Below, piece by piece: positions 5,477 to 6,097 of a stretch of DNA of 6,097 nucleotides; within the stretch, counting starts at the first letter, position 1, and the number at the start of each line of letters is the position of its first letter. The position numbers were made by a program, and so were the translations under genes. The stretch is from contig JAIROH010000079.1 in the NCBI GenBank assembly GCA_031257595.1, positions 1-6,097 of the forward strand, read 5' to 3'. The notes below the pieces were generated by a model. That model saw nothing but the letters and a program-made list of their open reading frames with translations, was not told the DNA's origin and made no database searches. The DNA is from Treponema sp. (GTDB lineage Bacteria > Spirochaetota > Spirochaetia > Treponematales > Breznakiellaceae).

Positions 5477-5758
5477 GAGGGCGAGCTCCAACACATCCGG
5501 CGGCATGGCGGATTCCAAATAAGCCAAATATGCGGCAAAGTTTAGGTTTGTGACGCCGTCTCTCAAGGCCCGCGCCGCCATTCGCCCGCCTCTTTGTGCG
5601 CCGTATGCCCGCGTGGCGTGTCGCGGTATCTTTTCGCCGAACCTGCCGTATCTCTCAGACGAGGCTTTATACAGCTTTATTCGAAATAAGCAACGCTTAA
5701 GATACCCGGAAGCTCTGCTCCGGGGAGGTTCATTACGAAAAACGGATGCAGCCTGTAA
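5465..5758 (-). other. Unassigned stretch between the kinase-like gene and polA; possible ORF remnant or repeat
   Basis: No recognised gene covers this stretch. On the - strand the frame of the kinase gene stays open after its stop for 97 codons, to TAA 5467-5465. The first ATG in that frame is late, leaving only a 38-residue ORF (starting MAARALRDG, ending LELALETL). Its end (NLNFAAYLAYLESAMPPDVLELALETL, split here as NLNFAAYLAYLESAM and PPDVLELALETL) looks like plausible helix, while the first half is Arg-rich and looks non-coding. A second small ORF in another frame (5766-5677, 29 residues, MVDYRLHPFF...) overlaps the kinase stop. Hairpin-like inverted repeats lie at 5705-5724 and 5674-5691. 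The polA promoter occupies the other end. It may be a degraded gene end or a dispersed intergenic repeat; I could not identify it. Confidence 0.4.
5705..5724. repeat. Hairpin downstream of the kinase-like gene
   Basis: CCCGGA (5705-5710) and TCCGGG (5719-5724) form a perfect 6-bp stem with an 8-base loop, 34 bases past the kinase stop on the - strand. It is followed on that strand by TATCTTAAG, not a T-run, so it is a weak terminator candidate at best. Confidence 0.45.
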
Positions 5759-6097
5759 TCAACCATTTCCATTGTCCGCCTCCTCAAGATACTCCTCCGC
5801 CATAGCGAAGCAGGCCGTCATGTTCCTCTTCATATCCGGGCCTTCTTCTATCCTCTCCAAATACCAGATCGAAGCATACATGGATACGAGCGGCAGATAC
5901 TTGAATAAAGAGTCTCTATCCTTCTTTGTACTCTCCCTGCCCATATATCGCTCCAGCGCCCTGTACGCCTGCTTCACCGTGTATTCGCCGTATGCGACAA
6001 AAGTGGCCAGGTCTATCATGGGGCTCGCCATCGCCGAATACTCAAAATCAATCAGGTAGTCGCCCCGCCGGGTCAGCAAAAAATTATATTTGATCGG
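5759..6097 (-). CDS. LicA/choline-kinase-type phosphotransferase, C-terminal end (partial)
   Basis: The last 112 residues of a cytoplasmic small-molecule kinase; the N-terminal part lies beyond the right edge. The visible part begins PIKYNFLL, where the Asn fits the metal-binding Asn of the HxDxxxxN loop. It continues GDYLIDFEYSAMASPMIDLATF, the equivalent of the kinase DFG segment in choline/ethanolamine kinases and LicA (LIDFEY...D.A). Helical sequence then runs to a natural-looking end (MAEEYLEEADNGNG). The frame is open to the window edge; TTG 6079 is internal. LicA-type kinases phosphorylate choline for CDP-choline lipid or surface phosphocholine synthesis, and a LicCA CDP-choline route is known in oral treponemes. 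Substrate cannot be fixed from this fragment; another aminoglycoside-phosphotransferase-fold kinase (ethanolamine, homoserine, thiamine) remains possible. It is followed by an unassigned stretch, then polA on the same strand. Confidence 0.7.
   Translation of the reverse strand, partial: PIKYNFLLTRRGDYLIDFEYSAMASPMIDLATFVAYGEYTVKQAYRALERYMGRESTKKDRDSLFKYLPLVSMYASIWYLERIEEGPDMKRNMTACFAMAEEYLEEADNGNG

Noticed and set aside
5136..5522. 128-residue ORF on the + strand over the polA 5' end
   Set aside because: It is a shadow of the polA N-terminus, where catalytic motifs define the real frame.
5465..5761. Stop-codon readthrough or selenocysteine at the kinase TGA, because the frame stays open for 97 codons
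   Set aside because: The kinase ends at a normal place for its family (after the final helix), the extension is Arg-rich and unlike it, and no obvious selenocysteine stem was seen.
5550..6059. 169-residue ORF on the + strand
   Set aside because: It lies opposite the kinase-like gene and the orphan stretch. Its protein has no family pattern, while the opposite strand shows the clear LIDFEY kinase motif.

Overview
The window reads as chromosomal DNA of a spirochaete, most likely a Treponema-like species with about 50% GC. This rests on the PolA N-terminus (VIDAYGLIYRSYF), which resembles treponemal PolA as I remember it, on the lipoprotein form of LptC, and on a choline-kinase-like protein beside housekeeping genes. 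I made these comparisons from memory of the families, not from a search, so the species is not fixed.

Layout. On the + strand, positions 1-2552 hold a tightly packed run: the 3' end of pyrG (CTP synthase), lptC, lptA and lptB. pyrG/lptC overlap as ATGA and lptA/lptB overlap as TAATG, so these pairs are probably translationally coupled. The one break in the packing is about 180 bp between lptC and lptA, filled by a GC-rich, palindrome-dense element with its own direct repeats. This element also obscures the true start of lptA. On the - strand, polA (DNA polymerase I, 2616-5441) converges on lptB across only 63 bp. A strong promoter-like sequence sits so close to the polA ATG that the mRNA may be leaderless. 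Upstream of polA is a stretch of about 290 bp (5465-5758) with no recognisable gene. It is followed by the C-terminal end of a LicA/choline-kinase-type phosphotransferase that runs off the right edge on the - strand.

How the genes work together. LptB (ATPase), LptC (periplasmic docking protein, here a predicted lipoprotein) and LptA (periplasmic bridge) are three parts of the Lpt machine that moves lipopolysaccharide or a related glycolipid from inner to outer membrane. LptF/G and LptD/E are not in the window. In treponemes that lack classical LPS, the cargo of this machine is an open question. PyrG supplies CTP, which is needed for nucleotide-activated lipids and sugars as well as nucleic acids. 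The choline-kinase-like protein could feed a CDP-choline route, but no functional link to lpt is shown here. PolA is a complete three-domain enzyme with 5' nuclease, proofreading exonuclease and polymerase catalytic residues all present.

I see no CRISPR array, tRNA, rRNA, transposase gene or defence system. The best candidates for something undescribed are the palindromic element between lptC and lptA, the possible leaderless polA transcript, and the unassigned stretch between polA and the kinase gene.
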